From JBLIRR01 sp049472395 (lineage in GTDB: Bacteria > SZUA-182 > DTGQ01 > JBLIRR01): a DNA stretch of 64,000 nucleotides. Positions within the stretch are counted from its first letter, which is position 1, and each line of letters starts with the position of its first letter. The stretch covers positions 57,192 through 121,191 of the forward strand of contig JBLIRR010000016.1 in NCBI GenBank assembly GCA_049472395.1, read 5' to 3'. Below are positions 7,291 to 16,241 of this stretch, piece by piece. The translations under genes and the position numbers were made by a program. The notes under the pieces are model-generated. The model was not told the DNA's origin. It saw only the letters and a list, made by a program, of their open reading frames with translations, and ran no database searches.

Positions 7291-9468
7291 ATGTCGTTTA
7301 AAAACGAAAAAATTTTACATGAAATAATCGGTATTATCCTTTTGTCTATAAGTATTTTTTTAATCCTTTGCCTCATTTCCTATTCTCCCAATGATCCCTC
7401 CTGGAACCTCTTTCAAAAACAGCGCCCTCTCACCTTGGAAATACATAAAAAAGCACTTAATTATATAGGTCCCGTCGGCGCAGGGGTCGCAGAGATAATG
7501 TTTGGTTCACTCGGTTTGCCGGTATTCTTTATTCCTCTGATTCTTTTTATCATAGGATGGAGCTTTTTATGGACACAACCTATTGAAAATAAAATAGAGA
7601 AGGCTTTGGGAGCTGTCATCTTAATTATTTCTGTCACGTCTCTTTTGGCTATTTTTACCATTTATTCAGACAAACCATTTACGCTATGTGGGCTTGATCT
7701 TTATTCTCTGGGCGGCTGGGTAGGAGAATTTTTTATACAAAAATTCTTTTTGGTCTTTTTTGGGCGAATAGGGAGCTATATTCTTCTTTTTACGACCACT
7801 ATGATTGCCATTATTCTAATCACTCATATTTCTTTTGCCAGTATCATTAAGGCGGTTACTGATATATTCGGTTATACGGCAGGTCTTTTATGGAGAAGAT
7901 CTTCCACAACCTATAAGCGAGAGACAGAAAATCATAGAGATCATAGAGATAAAGATTTCTATGAAAAAAAAAAACATAAAGCTCCCAGGCGGAAAAGCGT
8001 TTTAAGGGTAGGAGGCAGGGGGAATGAGAACCTGTTGCCCCCTCACAGCTTACTCATTGCTCCACAAAAATCTCCCATTAAAAAAGCAGAAATGGAGAGG
8101 GAGATTGAAGAAAAGTCCCGAATACTTGAGCAGAAACTGCTTGATTTTTCCGTTCAGGGAAGGGTAGCAGAGGCATATCCCGGACCTGTTATTACACGGT
8201 ATGATTTTGAACCAGCTCCTGGTATTAAAATTAACCGTATTTCAAATCTTTCCGACGATCTTGCGCTTGGTTTGAAGGCTTTATCTATAAGAATTGTTGC
8301 CCCTGTCCCGGGCAAAGCAGTAGTGGGAATTGAAATACCAAATTCCAATAGGGAAATGGTTTCTTTTGAAGAGATATTGACCTCGAGAGAGGTTCAGTCA
8401 ACGTTAAAATCAAAACTGAGCCTGGCCCTGGGGAAAGATATTAGCGGTCATCCCTATGTAACTGATTTGGCAAGGATGCCTCATCTTTTAGTAGCTGGTG
8501 CAACAGGCTCAGGGAAAAGTGTCTGTGTGAATACTATTATATGCAGCATTCTCTTCCATGCGACGTATAAAGAAGTGAAATTTATTATGATTGATCCGAA
8601 AAGACTGGAGTTGGGGATATATAATGATATCCCTCATCTTCTCGTGCCGGTGGTAACTGAACCTAAAAAAGCGGCCAATGCGCTCCGGTGGGCCACAGAG
8701 GAAATGGATAGAAGATATCAAATATTGGCTGAGAAAGAGGTACGCAACCTTAAACAATACAATGATCTTGTGCGGAAGGGCAAAATTCAGGGTGATTCAG
8801 ACAATCCAATCGATGAGCTTCCCTTTATTGTTATTGTAATAGATGAATTTGCCGATCTTATGATTTTATCAGGAAGAGAGGTTGAAACAATGCTCACAAG
8901 ATTGGCTCAGATGGCAAGGGCAGTGGGCATTCACATTGTGATTGCCACACAGAGACCCTCTGTTGATGTTATTACCGGTATCATTAAAGCGAATTTCCCC
9001 TCACGGATATCCTTTCGTGTATCTTCCAAAACTGATTCCAGAACAATCCTTGATTGTAATGGAGCGGAAAAGCTTTTGGGAATGGGGGATATGCTTTTCA
9101 TTCCACCGGGAAGTTCAGAGCCTGTCCGGCTTCATGGTTCGGCAATAAGCGAGGCTGAGATAAAAGGCATTGTCGATTTTCTTATAAATCTTGAAAAACC
9201 CTTTTATGATACCTCAATTCTTGAGGATAGGAATGAAAAATTAGGCGAAACAGATGCCGATGAGTATGATGAACTCTATGACCAGGCGGTCGATTGGGTG
9301 ATTAAGACAGGCCAAGCCTCAATTTCTATGATTCAGCGAAAAATGAGAATTGGCTACAACAGGGCAGCCAGGATGATTGAGCTGATGGAAAAAGAGGGAG
9401 TTGTAAGTAAACCGCTTGGAAGCAAGGGCAGAGAGGTATTAGCGGGGAGAGATGGATTACAAAAATAA
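7291..9468 (+). CDS. ftsK: FtsK/SpoIIIE DNA translocase
   Basis: Septum-anchored, ATP-driven DNA pump that clears and aligns chromosome termini for dimer resolution during division. Four to five membrane segments lie in residues 10-190, then a short basic linker (about 200-250, with KKKKHKAPRRK). The alpha/beta motor carries Walker A GATGSGKS (403-410) and Walker B IVIVIDEFADLM (about 515). The C-terminal gamma winged helix (about 660-720, ISMIQRKMRIGYNRAARMI) normally reads polar KOPS-type sequences. At 725 residues it is a compact family member without the long E. coli linker. The ribosome site before the ATG is weak. It overlaps lolA by 17 bp. Confidence 0.97.
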   Translation: MSFKNEKILHEIIGIILLSISIFLILCLISYSPNDPSWNLFQKQRPLTLEIHKKALNYIGPVGAGVAEIMFGSLGLPVFFIPLILFIIGWSFLWTQPIENKIEKALGAVILIISVTSLLAIFTIYSDKPFTLCGLDLYSLGGWVGEFFIQKFFLVFFGRIGSYILLFTTTMIAIILITHISFASIIKAVTDIFGYTAGLLWRRSSTTYKRETENHRDHRDKDFYEKKKHKAPRRKSVLRVGGRGNENLLPPHSLLIAPQKSPIKKAEMEREIEEKSRILEQKLLDFSVQGRVAEAYPGPVITRYDFEPAPGIKINRISNLSDDLALGLKALSIRIVAPVPGKAVVGIEIPNSNREMVSFEEILTSREVQSTLKSKLSLALGKDISGHPYVTDLARMPHLLVAGATGSGKSVCVNTIICSILFHATYKEVKFIMIDPKRLELGIYNDIPHLLVPVVTEPKKAANALRWATEEMDRRYQILAEKEVRNLKQYNDLVRKGKIQGDSDNPIDELPFIVIVIDEFADLMILSGREVETMLTRLAQMARAVGIHIVIATQRPSVDVITGIIKANFPSRISFRVSSKTDSRTILDCNGAEKLLGMGDMLFIPPGSSEPVRLHGSAISEAEIKGIVDFLINLEKPFYDTSILEDRNEKLGETDADEYDELYDQAVDWVIKTGQASISMIQRKMRIGYNRAARMIELMEKEGVVSKPLGSKGREVLAGRDGLQK

Positions 9469-10141
9469 GCTGTTCGTAGTATTTATTATTTTTTTCCTGA
9501 GTTATGGATTAGGGATCGGCCTTTCTGCTGAAGATACGCGTGAACACATTAATGGCAAAGAACGCGGAAAGATAATAGAAGGATTTACGCAGTGGTATAA
9601 TCAGCTCAACTCCATGCGGGTTTCATTCAAGCAGATAACGCTTAATAAAACATGGGGACAGGAGAGGACTGCCGAGGGAATATTGCTTTTTAAGAAACCA
9701 GGCCTTATGTATTGGGAATATACCTCACCTCAGCAGGATATTATTGTTGTCAATAGGGAGAATATATGGTGGTATATTCCTGAAGATAAGCAGGTGATCA
9801 AAAGCGAGCCTGATTCATCAGAGGCGATTACACCGCTGTCTCTTCTTGGCAATGAATTAACTATAGAGAAGATTTTTAATATTCTTGATTTAGAGAAGAA
9901 GGGTGATGACACTTATACGTTCTCTCTTGAACCCAAAAAGCCACATCAATCGGCGAAACATGTAATTTTAGAAATATCTTCAAAAAAATTCTCTCTTTCT
10001 GCTCTTGAGGTTATTGATTCCTTAGGTAATAGTAACCGTATAGAATTTTCCTCTATTGTGCCTAACGTCCCTATTGATGATGCGAAATTTATTTTTACGC
10101 CATCACCCGAAACAAAGGTGATTACTCAGCAGATTGATTAA
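9452..10141 (+). CDS. lolA: LolA outer-membrane lipoprotein carrier
   Basis: Periplasmic chaperone that ferries lipoproteins from the LolCDE exporter to the outer membrane. It has a Sec signal peptide (about 1-26, ending near GLSAED). The body has the LolA pattern FTQWYNQLNSMRVSFKQ, then AEGILLFKKPGLMYWEY and IIVVNRENIWWYIPEDKQV, which form the family's open half-barrel. Its length of 229 residues is typical. The ATG lies inside the end of ftsK (17-bp overlap), so translation is coupled. ftsK-lolA adjacency is common in proteobacterial-type genomes. This gene is the main evidence that the host is diderm. Confidence 0.92.
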   Translation: MDYKNKLFVVFIIFFLSYGLGIGLSAEDTREHINGKERGKIIEGFTQWYNQLNSMRVSFKQITLNKTWGQERTAEGILLFKKPGLMYWEYTSPQQDIIVVNRENIWWYIPEDKQVIKSEPDSSEAITPLSLLGNELTIEKIFNILDLEKKGDDTYTFSLEPKKPHQSAKHVILEISSKKFSLSALEVIDSLGNSNRIEFSSIVPNVPIDDAKFIFTPSPETKVITQQID

Positions 10142-10157
10142 AAATAAGGAGATTTTT

Positions 10158-12848
10158 GTGCACGATGATAATAAAAAAAAGGATTCTCTTTACCTTATAG
10201 ATAGCTATTCATTCATATATAGGGCCTATTATGCTATTACTGAATTGTCCAACTCCAAAGGATTGATGACGAATGCCATTTTTGGTTTTACTAAAATGCT
10301 TCTTAAGATACTACAGGAAGAAAAACCCGACTATTGTGCCACTGTGTTTGATGTGAAAGGGCCGACATTCCGGCAGAAGGTATTTGAAGAATATAAAATT
10401 CATCGTCCGCCTATGCCGGAGGATCTTCGACAACAGATTCCCCATATAAAAGAGATCGTGAAAGCCAATAATATTGCCATTCTCGAATTGTCGGGTTACG
10501 AAGCGGATGATATTATAGGTACGATTTGTGAAAGGGCAGGGGACAAATTTGAGGTATGGGTCGTGACTGATGATAAGGATGCCTTGCAGCTTGTATCAGA
10601 TCATGTACGAGTGTTAAGAATGAGAAATGAACGTTTCTTATATGACAAAGAGAAAGTCTTTCAACGATATGGGGTTCACCCTCACCAGTTCATTGATCTG
10701 CTTGCCCTTATGGGGGATAAAACGGATAATATTCCGGGTGTGCCTGGAATTGGTGAGAAAAGAGCATCAGCACTCATTAAGGAATTTCATAGCCTTGATA
10801 ATTTATTGAGTAATGTGAATCAGATTACACAAAATTCTCTTAAGGAAAAGGTGCGCGAATATGGGGAGCAGGCTAAATTAAGCAGGCGCCTTGCGACCAT
10901 TGTGAGGAATGTTCCTATTGAATATGGGTGGGGTGATTTAAGAGTAGGGGAGCCGAATAAAGAGGCTTTAATAAAAATTTTTCATGAGATGGAATTTTCT
11001 TCTCTTCTTAAATCCATCACCCCCTCTGAGAAGAAAGCCCAAAAGAATTATCAGATTATAAATAATTCCTTGGCATTTGAGTCCCTGCTTAAAGAGATAC
11101 AAAAAACTCCTTTATTCTCCATTGATTTGGAAACAACAGATATTCAACCTATGCAAGCGCGGATTGTAGGAATTTCTTTATCTTTTAGAGAACATGAGGC
11201 GTATTACATACCATTGCGGCATCACGTCACGGACAGCTCTATCAAGCAGCTTGATCCTGACTATGTGCTGCAAGGATTAAGACCTGTGCTGGAGAATCCT
11301 GCAATCAAGAAATGTGGCCAGAATATCAAATACGATTTTTTATGTTTGCAGAACGATGCGGGAATAACAATAAAGGGTATTGATTTCGATACCATGATCG
11401 CGTCATATTTGCTTAATCCCACAAAACATAATCACAATTTGGAGCAGATATCCCTGGAATATCTGAATCATAAGCCTATTTCCTATAAGGAGGTTGTGGG
11501 AGTGGGCAAACAGGAAAAGAGGTTCGATCAGATCAATATAAAAGAGGCAGCTGAATATAGCTGTGAGGATGCTGATCTTGCCTTTTTGCTCACTAAAATT
11601 TTACAGCCAAAAATTAAGGCTGAGGGACTTAATCCCCTTTTTTCTCAGTTGGAACTTCCTCTTATGGAAGTGCTGGCCGGTATGGAGCAACATGGAGTGC
11701 GTGTGGATAAAAATATTCTTAAGTGTATGGCTGATGAAGTTGGAGAAAAGCTCGATTTGTTGACTCAGAGTGCATATGAGCTTGCCGGAGAAAATTTTAA
11801 TCTTGACTCCCCTAAACAGCTCTCAGTTATTTTATTTGAAAAATTGGGACTGCCCTCCATAAAAAAGACTAAAACCGGTTTATCAACAAATGTTGATGTA
11901 CTTATGCAACTGGCTCCTGTGCATAAACTGCCTGAAATCTTGCTTGAATACAGACAACTCAAAAAACTCAAATCAGGGTATGTAGATGCCTTGCCATCAC
12001 TGATTAATCCCACTACAGGAAGAATACATACCTCTTTTAATCAAACAGTTACCGCCACAGGAAGGTTAAGCAGTAGTAATCCAAATCTTCAAAATATCCC
12101 AATAAGAAGCTCAATGGGTCGTCGGATCAGAGAGGCATTTATTGCCGATACAGGACATATTCTTCTCTCTGCTGACTATTCGCAGATCGAGCTTCGTATA
12201 ATGGCCCATCTGTCCCAGGACCTCATATTAATGGAGTCAATTAGAAGTGATGAGGATATACACACCAGGACTGCTTGTGAGATTTTTGATAAAGAGGCAG
12301 CGGATGTGACCCCCGAATTGAGACGGAGGGCAAAGACAATCAATTTTGGCATTATCTATGGTATGAGCGCCTATGGGCTCGCACGGGATCTTGGGGTAAA
12401 ACAAAGTATTGCCCAACAGTATATTGATAATTATTTTAATCGCTACCGAGGAATAAAATCCTACATCGAGAATTCTCTTCACCAGGCACGGGAAGTGGGG
12501 TATGTGTCAACACTATTTAATCATCGCCGTTTCATTCAAGGGTTAGATGCCCAGAACAGAACGGTGAGAGAATTGGCTGAGCGCATGGCTATTAATACAC
12601 CCATACAGGGTTCTGCTGCAGACCTCATTAAAAAGGCCATGATCAATCTATGGAATCGCCTCTGTGCTGAATCATCCGACACTAAGATGATACTTCAGAT
12701 CCATGATGAATTATTGTTTGAGTTACCAGAAGATAATCTTGACAAAGTAACCACCATTGTTCGTGAGGAAATGGAGGGTGCCCTCAGGCTTTCTGTTCCG
12801 ATCAAGGTTGAAATAAACAAAGGGAAAAGCTGGGCAGAGGCTCACTAA
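10158..12848 (+). CDS. polA: DNA polymerase I
   Basis: Three-domain repair and Okazaki-fragment polymerase, about 896 residues, full length. The N-terminal 5'-3' exonuclease shows LIDSYSFIYRAYYA, GYEADDIIGT, VVTDDKDALQLV and GDKTDNIPGVPGIGEKRA. The 3'-5' proofreading domain (about 300-500) keeps its acidic residues in FSIDLETT, KCGQNIKYDF and YSCEDADLAF, so proofreading is probably active. The polymerase domain has motif A SADYSQIELRIMAH, motif B RRRAKTINFGIIYG and motif C LQIHDELLFE. I choose the GTG at 10158 (AAGGAG 6 nt upstream); an in-frame TTG at 10134 would overlap lolA. It is the last gene of the ftsK-lolA-polA run. Confidence 0.96.
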   Translation: MHDDNKKKDSLYLIDSYSFIYRAYYAITELSNSKGLMTNAIFGFTKMLLKILQEEKPDYCATVFDVKGPTFRQKVFEEYKIHRPPMPEDLRQQIPHIKEIVKANNIAILELSGYEADDIIGTICERAGDKFEVWVVTDDKDALQLVSDHVRVLRMRNERFLYDKEKVFQRYGVHPHQFIDLLALMGDKTDNIPGVPGIGEKRASALIKEFHSLDNLLSNVNQITQNSLKEKVREYGEQAKLSRRLATIVRNVPIEYGWGDLRVGEPNKEALIKIFHEMEFSSLLKSITPSEKKAQKNYQIINNSLAFESLLKEIQKTPLFSIDLETTDIQPMQARIVGISLSFREHEAYYIPLRHHVTDSSIKQLDPDYVLQGLRPVLENPAIKKCGQNIKYDFLCLQNDAGITIKGIDFDTMIASYLLNPTKHNHNLEQISLEYLNHKPISYKEVVGVGKQEKRFDQINIKEAAEYSCEDADLAFLLTKILQPKIKAEGLNPLFSQLELPLMEVLAGMEQHGVRVDKNILKCMADEVGEKLDLLTQSAYELAGENFNLDSPKQLSVILFEKLGLPSIKKTKTGLSTNVDVLMQLAPVHKLPEILLEYRQLKKLKSGYVDALPSLINPTTGRIHTSFNQTVTATGRLSSSNPNLQNIPIRSSMGRRIREAFIADTGHILLSADYSQIELRIMAHLSQDLILMESIRSDEDIHTRTACEIFDKEAADVTPELRRRAKTINFGIIYGMSAYGLARDLGVKQSIAQQYIDNYFNRYRGIKSYIENSLHQAREVGYVSTLFNHRRFIQGLDAQNRTVRELAERMAINTPIQGSAADLIKKAMINLWNRLCAESSDTKMILQIHDELLFELPEDNLDKVTTIVREEMEGALRLSVPIKVEINKGKSWAEAH

Positions 12849-13077
12849 AAAATAATAAAATAAATAAAAATTCTTCAGTAACGATCTTATCGATCACTCG
12901 TCTTAATGATAGAACACAATATCTTCGTGTAAGTAATGCTATATTACGATCCTTCATAAATGAAATCCCAGCGTGATCCTCGAAAATAAAGTAATTAAGA
13001 TTTTAGGATTACCACTTAGAGGGTAAGAAATTTAATTAAAACTAATTAACATTAATTCATAAGTTAGGAGATAAATT

Positions 13078-13632
13078 ATGAACAAGAAACAGTCGTACGG
13101 GGCACACTTATTAGTATGTTTTTTATTTTTAGCAATACTTTTCTCTCCCATGTTCACATCTTCCGGACAGGCACAGCCACCCCCGCCTTTTCTCCCTTTA
13201 GAATTTGCGTTTTCCCCTTTTATATTTCCTCCACCTTTACTCGTTCTTCCAAGTTTTAGCAGAAGAGCAGCTGTCCCTGTCGCTACTGTGCCAGCTCCTG
13301 CCTTGACGGTTCCCGTCGTAACCGCAGCAGGTCTTACCGTCACCTCCTTGATCCCAACAAGCCTCGCTCCGACGATTACTCCTTCAGTGTCGATTATTAT
13401 AAATCTGACAGTACCGGCGCCGATACCAGTAACTCCCACTATCACCTCACTTCTGGCCGCTACCGGAGGAGGTGGCGTGAGTACCACAACCTTGCTTGCA
13501 CTATCGTTACTTCCCTCTACGACGACGCCAGTGACTACTGTTCCAACAGCAGTCACTGCTTTGCCAGTAACACCAGTAACTGCTGTTCCTACGCTTCCGG
13601 CCATAACGCCATTGGGTATCCCTATTATCTAA
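13078..13632 (+). CDS. Secreted Pro/Thr/Val-rich low-complexity protein
   Basis: 184-residue exported protein with no recognised domain. A signal peptide covers residues 1-34 (hydrophobic LLVCFLFLAILFSPMF, cleavage near SGQAQ). The mature part is almost entirely Pro, Thr, Val, Ala, Leu and Ser, with runs such as PVTPVTAVPTLPAI. It contains GGGGVSTTTLLALSLL, closely resembling the C-terminus of the secreted protein at 35461-35943. AGGAG lies 7 nt before the ATG, and a strong terminator follows 20 bp after the stop. The opposite strand is also open here, but it lacks a ribosome site and signal peptide. It opens the array of secreted Pro-rich proteins. Confidence 0.75.
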   Translation: MNKKQSYGAHLLVCFLFLAILFSPMFTSSGQAQPPPPFLPLEFAFSPFIFPPPLLVLPSFSRRAAVPVATVPAPALTVPVVTAAGLTVTSLIPTSLAPTITPSVSIIINLTVPAPIPVTPTITSLLAATGGGGVSTTTLLALSLLPSTTTPVTTVPTAVTALPVTPVTAVPTLPAITPLGIPII

Positions 13633-13651
13633 TAATAGTATTAATCATAAT

Positions 13652-13687
13652 AAAAAAAGGACATAGAACATTCTATGTCCTTTTTTT
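13652..13687 (+). terminator. Rho-independent terminator
   Basis: Perfect 10-bp stem GGACATAGAA/TTCTATGTCC with a 2-nt loop, extended by facing A7 and T7 runs, so it can act on either strand. Confidence 0.92.
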
Positions 13688-14498
13688 ATCTATCTCCTGT
13701 CTTGTAAGTGTAATAAATTGTATTACTCGTCATATAACTTATGCATGTCATAAAATTTTTTAATCTATTAATTTTATTATAGTTAATATGGTGTTAATAA
13801 ATAATATGTCATAGATTTTATGTCCTTTCACCATTACTTATCTTTGGATAAGATTATCTTTATACAGACATTAATTCTATTTTTCAATGGGTTATTAATT
13901 TCTTTTTTTTCTTCTTTTGAATGGTATTTCTCTTGCTTATCTTGAAAGTCATAAAATTTTATTCATTCATAAGAATTATTATGACAATCATATTCATTTC
14001 ATACTCAGATGATTTGAATTATAAGGATATGGAGTGTGAGAAGATAGAGGTGGTTATACAATAGTGGTTATACATTAAAAGCTAGCCAAATAATCCCAAG
14101 ATGAATTAGAGTGGATATCTTAACCATCGGGAATCTATCTCGAAACTGCTTTTTTAATTGGATGAAAAGCAGGATATTAAATGAGATGAAACATCACATT
14201 AGATGAAACATCTTAAAATCATTTTAAAATCCCTAGCAAAACTTAAGCCAATCCCCAGCACAAAGCACAAAGTCTCCTAGTCAGTGTAGGAGTCATCAAT
14301 ACAAAACTATCCTCTATTAACTGGAGGATAGCATATTTAACATCACTTTCAACCATATAAAATTAGGAAAGGAGGTTAGGGATTATAGAGAGTAACAGAT
14401 TTTAAAAAGAGTGGTTAAGGAGTATCGGTTAAAGAGGAAAAATAGAGTTTAGAAAGTAAGGTTTAGGAAGGTTATTTTTTAGAAAGGTTTAGGAAAGT
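13688..14498. other. 811-bp AT-rich intergenic region holding the leader of the next gene
   Basis: No convincing gene is visible on either strand. The right half carries two hairpins and a GAAAGGAGG box (listed separately), then purine-rich sequence with repeated GGTTTAGGAAAG-like words up to the ATG at 14499. The left half is AT-rich without a pattern I can interpret. Confidence 0.6.
14274..14375 (+). promoter_or_regulatory. Leader hairpins plus distal GAAAGGAGG box
   Basis: Two stem-loops, CTCCTA/TAGGAG (14274-14292) and CTATCCTC/GAGGATAG (14307-14331), are followed by GAAAGGAGG at 14367-14375. The box is a full Shine-Dalgarno sequence but lies 123 nt before the ATG and has no nearby start codon. 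The same arrangement recurs before 20967, 28382 and 30867. Confidence 0.5.
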
Positions 14499-16100
14499 AT
14501 GGTTAGAGAAAGACTAAATATTATTTTTATTATTAATGTAATGCTTCTAGTAGCTGGTTTCTTGGTATTTTTGCCGGTTTCTCAAGCACAATTACTACCA
14601 ACACCTGGTGTTCCAGCAGTAACTGCTCCCTTTCCCATTGTCGTGGCTCCAACAACAGTTGCACCAACAGCAGCTGTATCAGGGCTTACCTTTATAGCGC
14701 CAGTTCCATTCATGACTACCGCTGTTTTCCCATTTATGACTGTCCCAGTATTTCCTACGCCAGTGGCTCCATTAGCACCCGTGCCACCGGTACTACCACC
14801 GACAGGAGTTGTACCGGCCGTTCCTTTTGTACCACCCGTTCCCTTTATGACAACAGCGATATTCGCGCTCATGGCAGCACCCGTATTCCCTGCGCCGGTG
14901 GCACCTCCACCAACAGTACCTGTGCCGACAATACCTGTAACACCACTTCCAACTACAGCAGCTATTCCCCTTGCAACAGCGCCAGCACCAACAATACCTG
15001 TGCCAGCGCCATTGCCGACAGCCCCCCTTCCAACGGTAACAGCACCGACAATCGCAGTGCCGACAGTAGCAGCACCGACAGCAGCTATTTCAGGATTGAC
15101 ATTAATAGCACCCGTTCCTTTTATGACAACAGCAATATTCGCGCTCATGGCAGCACCTATATTCCCTGCACCGGTGGCACCTCCCCCAACAGCGCCCATA
15201 CCAGTAATACCACCTCCAACAATACCAATAGCGACAGCACCAGTACCAACATTACCATTGCCAGCACCATTGCCGACAGTCCCCCTCCCAACAGTAACAG
15301 CACCGACAATCGCAGTGCCGACAGTAGCAGCACCGACAGCAGCTATTTCAGGATTGACTTTTGTAGCCCCCGTTCCTTTTATGACAACAGCGATATTTGC
15401 GCTCATGGCAGCACCCCTATTTCCTGCAGCAGTGGCACCAGTACCAACAGCCCCTATTCCAATAGTGCCCATACCAGTAATACCAGCTCCAACAGTACCA
15501 ATAGCGACAGCACCAGTACCAACATTACCATTACCAGCGCCAGTGCCAACAGTAACAGCCCCAACGATAGTGGCCCCAACGATAGCCGCACCTACAGCAG
15601 CAGTATCAGGGCTAACAATTGTAACTCCATTGCCCTTTATGACAACTGCAATATTCGCCCTGATGGCGGCACCAATAGTACCAATCCCAGTAGCACCTGT
15701 ACCAACCGTTGTGGCACCCACAGCAGCTATATCACAATTGGTTCCTCTTGTTCTTGCTGAGCAGGTTGGAAGCTGGGATGGCACGTGGACTACCGGTCTT
15801 GTATCGGGTCCTATGACCTTGAACCTGGTAGCAGATCTTTTTGGAGGACTAAGTGGCTTTGTTCAATTATTAGGAAATCCTTATTTAGGTAGTTTAGTTG
15901 ATGTTACAGGAAATGCTGTTAATAATCAAATTTATCTTTCTGGTTCTGGAGTTGGTCTTGGTACAATGACATTCACGATCGATATCGTTGGGACTATTGT
16001 TGATCCTATAACGATGACCGGTCAGTATACACTGATTAACGCAACCTCTATTGTAGAGACTGGAAGTTTCGAGCTTAGTTTGCTGCCTCCAATTATCTAA
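14499..16100 (+). CDS. Secreted Pro-rich repeat protein with C-terminal GTW module
   Basis: 533 residues, exported (signal peptide about 1-30, ending VSQAQ). Residues 31-410 are a Pro/Thr/Val/Ala repeat region in which the block PFMTTAIFALMAAP occurs four times almost unchanged and once in a diverged form, each preceded by PTAA(I/V)SGLT. The DNA of the linkers is also repeated (about 60 bp nearly identical at 15041 and 15296). The C-terminal 115 residues are the module seen in the downstream paralogs: GSWDGTWTTGL, SGPMTLNLV, GFVQLLGNPYLGSLVDVTG, NNQIYLSGSG, then a conserved LLPPII end. It lacks the QNW N-terminal domain of the other paralogs. The module resembles no family I can name. A cell-surface or matrix role is inference only. 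Confidence 0.8.
   Translation: MVRERLNIIFIINVMLLVAGFLVFLPVSQAQLLPTPGVPAVTAPFPIVVAPTTVAPTAAVSGLTFIAPVPFMTTAVFPFMTVPVFPTPVAPLAPVPPVLPPTGVVPAVPFVPPVPFMTTAIFALMAAPVFPAPVAPPPTVPVPTIPVTPLPTTAAIPLATAPAPTIPVPAPLPTAPLPTVTAPTIAVPTVAAPTAAISGLTLIAPVPFMTTAIFALMAAPIFPAPVAPPPTAPIPVIPPPTIPIATAPVPTLPLPAPLPTVPLPTVTAPTIAVPTVAAPTAAISGLTFVAPVPFMTTAIFALMAAPLFPAAVAPVPTAPIPIVPIPVIPAPTVPIATAPVPTLPLPAPVPTVTAPTIVAPTIAAPTAAVSGLTIVTPLPFMTTAIFALMAAPIVPIPVAPVPTVVAPTAAISQLVPLVLAEQVGSWDGTWTTGLVSGPMTLNLVADLFGGLSGFVQLLGNPYLGSLVDVTGNAVNNQIYLSGSGVGLGTMTFTIDIVGTIVDPITMTGQYTLINATSIVETGSFELSLLPPII
14690..15730 (+). repeat. In-frame repeats encoding MTTAIFALMAAP blocks
   Basis: Five copies of a block centred on PFMTTA(I/V)F, separated by Pro-Thr-Val-Ala linkers of variable length. 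The spacing is irregular, unlike the fixed 14-residue period at 62012-62575. Confidence 0.75.
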
Positions 16101-16241
16101 AGGAAAGTCGTTTTTTGTTTAATTTTGAAATTAATAAATAATGCATGGTAGATTTAAAGGGAAGAATAAGTGAGATTAAGGGATAAAGGAAAAGCTATAG
16201 TTTGTTTATTGAAAAACACAATTAATTTAAAGGTTAAAATT

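Noticed and set aside
13032..13604. Minus-strand open frame opposite the first secreted gene
   Set aside because: It starts inside the Pro-rich coding region without a ribosome site and runs into the plus-strand leader. The plus gene has a signal peptide, ribosome site and terminator.
14582..15784. Long minus-strand open frame, Gly/Val/Thr/Ala-rich, opposite the Pro-rich repeat gene
   Set aside because: The complement of Pro/Thr/Val/Ala codons lacks stops and reads as Gly/Val/Thr repeats. It has no ribosome site or signal peptide, while the plus strand has both.
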